Part shown: piece after piece, positions 63,648-64,000 of the stretch
Layout of the letters: every line of letters starts with the position of its first letter
Numbering within the stretch: position 1 is the first letter of the stretch
Notes under the pieces: model-generated
Database searches by the model: none
The model's input: the letters and a program-made list of their open reading frames with translations, nothing else
Told to the model about the DNA's origin: nothing
Program-made: the position numbers and the translations under genes
Origin: Gammaproteobacteria bacterium
GTDB lineage: Bacteria > Pseudomonadota > Gammaproteobacteria > Pseudomonadales > Azotimanducaceae
Length of the DNA: 64,000 nt
Assembly: GCA_018666555.1 (NCBI GenBank)
Contig: JABIZD010000021.1
Span: forward strand, 1-64,000
Reading direction: 5' to 3'

Positions 63648-64000
63648 ATGCGGAATGACCGTCTTTTCAGGCTTGCCGACTCTAACGATGCAGAGGCAAT
63701 ATTCACTTTTAACCGAGGTATCGAAAGGGAAGCCCTAAGAATTCAGCCCAGCGGTCTGCTGGCAGATACTGCACATCCAGCTGAATTCGGTTCCAAGCTT
63801 GCACACTCCCTGGTGACGACTGATTTTTCAGAATCTCAACTCGAAATCATCACACCAGTACATACCAGCAGTGAACAAGTACTGACTAAGCTCGAAAAGA
63901 TACACCAGCATGTCTACCAGGGCCTTGAATCAGAACTACTTTGGCCAGGCAGTATGCCGTGTATCCTGCCGGCCGATGAGACGATCCCGCTGGCATATTA
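63648..64000 (+). CDS. gshA: Glutamate-cysteine ligase (N-terminal part)
   Basis: First enzyme of glutathione synthesis, ATP-dependent joining of glutamate and cysteine; proteobacterial class 1. The open frame runs off the window after about 117 codons. NRGIEREALRI near residue 24, TTDFSESQLEIITPVHTS near 56 and LWPGSMPC near 100 are the family signatures. The ATG at 63648 follows GGGAACAGGA; an in-frame ATG at 63633 would add five residues. Glutathione supply fits the thiol-redox protein at 5924, though nothing links them in sequence. Confidence 0.93.
   Translation, partial: MRNDRLFRLADSNDAEAIFTFNRGIEREALRIQPSGLLADTAHPAEFGSKLAHSLVTTDFSESQLEIITPVHTSSEQVLTKLEKIHQHVYQGLESELLWPGSMPCILPADETIPLAY

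Overview
The window looks like a chromosomal segment of an aerobic marine-type gammaproteobacterium. The housekeeping genes point that way: a primary sigma factor (rpoD) with the gammaproteobacterial layout, cysQ, a yrfG-like nucleotidase beside hslR, ppnN, glpD, a long-form isocitrate lyase and the start of gshA. No tRNA, rRNA, insertion sequence, phage gene or CRISPR array was seen. Most of the remaining genes are catabolic enzymes for lipid-like, alicyclic or isoprenoid-like substrates: one flavin Baeyer-Villiger-type monooxygenase, many short-chain dehydrogenases, three acyl-CoA dehydrogenases, a CaiB-type CoA transferase, two phytanoyl-CoA-dioxygenase-like proteins, two luciferase-like monooxygenases and two beta-lactamase-fold esterases. 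The genus cannot be read from this evidence.

Layout. 1-1100 (minus): a truncated porin gene whose leader holds eight 11-bp tandem repeats next to a sigma-54-like promoter. 1722-5784 (plus): a tight operon of Baeyer-Villiger-type monooxygenase, esterase, SDR and RraA-like protein, which fits alcohol to ketone to ester or lactone to acid. 5924-6400 (minus): a peroxiredoxin-like gene with an in-frame TGA exactly where the family has its active-site Cys, followed by a hairpin; I read it as a selenoprotein. 6583-12278 (minus): an orphan PilY1-like giant with cadherin-like N-terminal domains, coupled to a small exported protein. 12653-19174: serine hydrolase, acyl-CoA dehydrogenase, SDR and a PhyH gene whose 3' end has been tandemly duplicated and is decaying, then a gene-poor 1.4 kb containing a 58-codon gene. 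19175-25000: luciferase-like enzyme, SDR, and a coupled sulfatase / SDR / class III aminotransferase operon. 25152-28059: three exported proteins of unknown function. 28137-38590: CoA transferase, MDR oxidoreductase, ppnN, amidohydrolase, a second PhyH, CoA-binding protein, rhodanese, luciferase-like enzyme, hotdog protein and MOSC protein. 38761-45113 (plus): isocitrate lyase, GMC oxidoreductase and two amidohydrolases. 45452-49250 (minus): an acyl-CoA dehydrogenase pair and an esterase. 49338-58600: MFS and MATE transporters, PLP lyase, TPR protein, GlpD, MscS channel, SDR and a small membrane protein. 58828-64000: the housekeeping end with rpoD, cysQ, yrfG, hslR and gshA.

How it fits together. 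The enzymes would oxidise, esterify, hydrolyse and CoA-activate imported hydrophobic compounds, and isocitrate lyase would let the resulting acetyl-CoA support growth. The most notable single item is the probable selenocysteine-containing peroxiredoxin-like gene. A standard gene caller would split it or start it late, and it would require selA, selB, selC and selD elsewhere in the genome.
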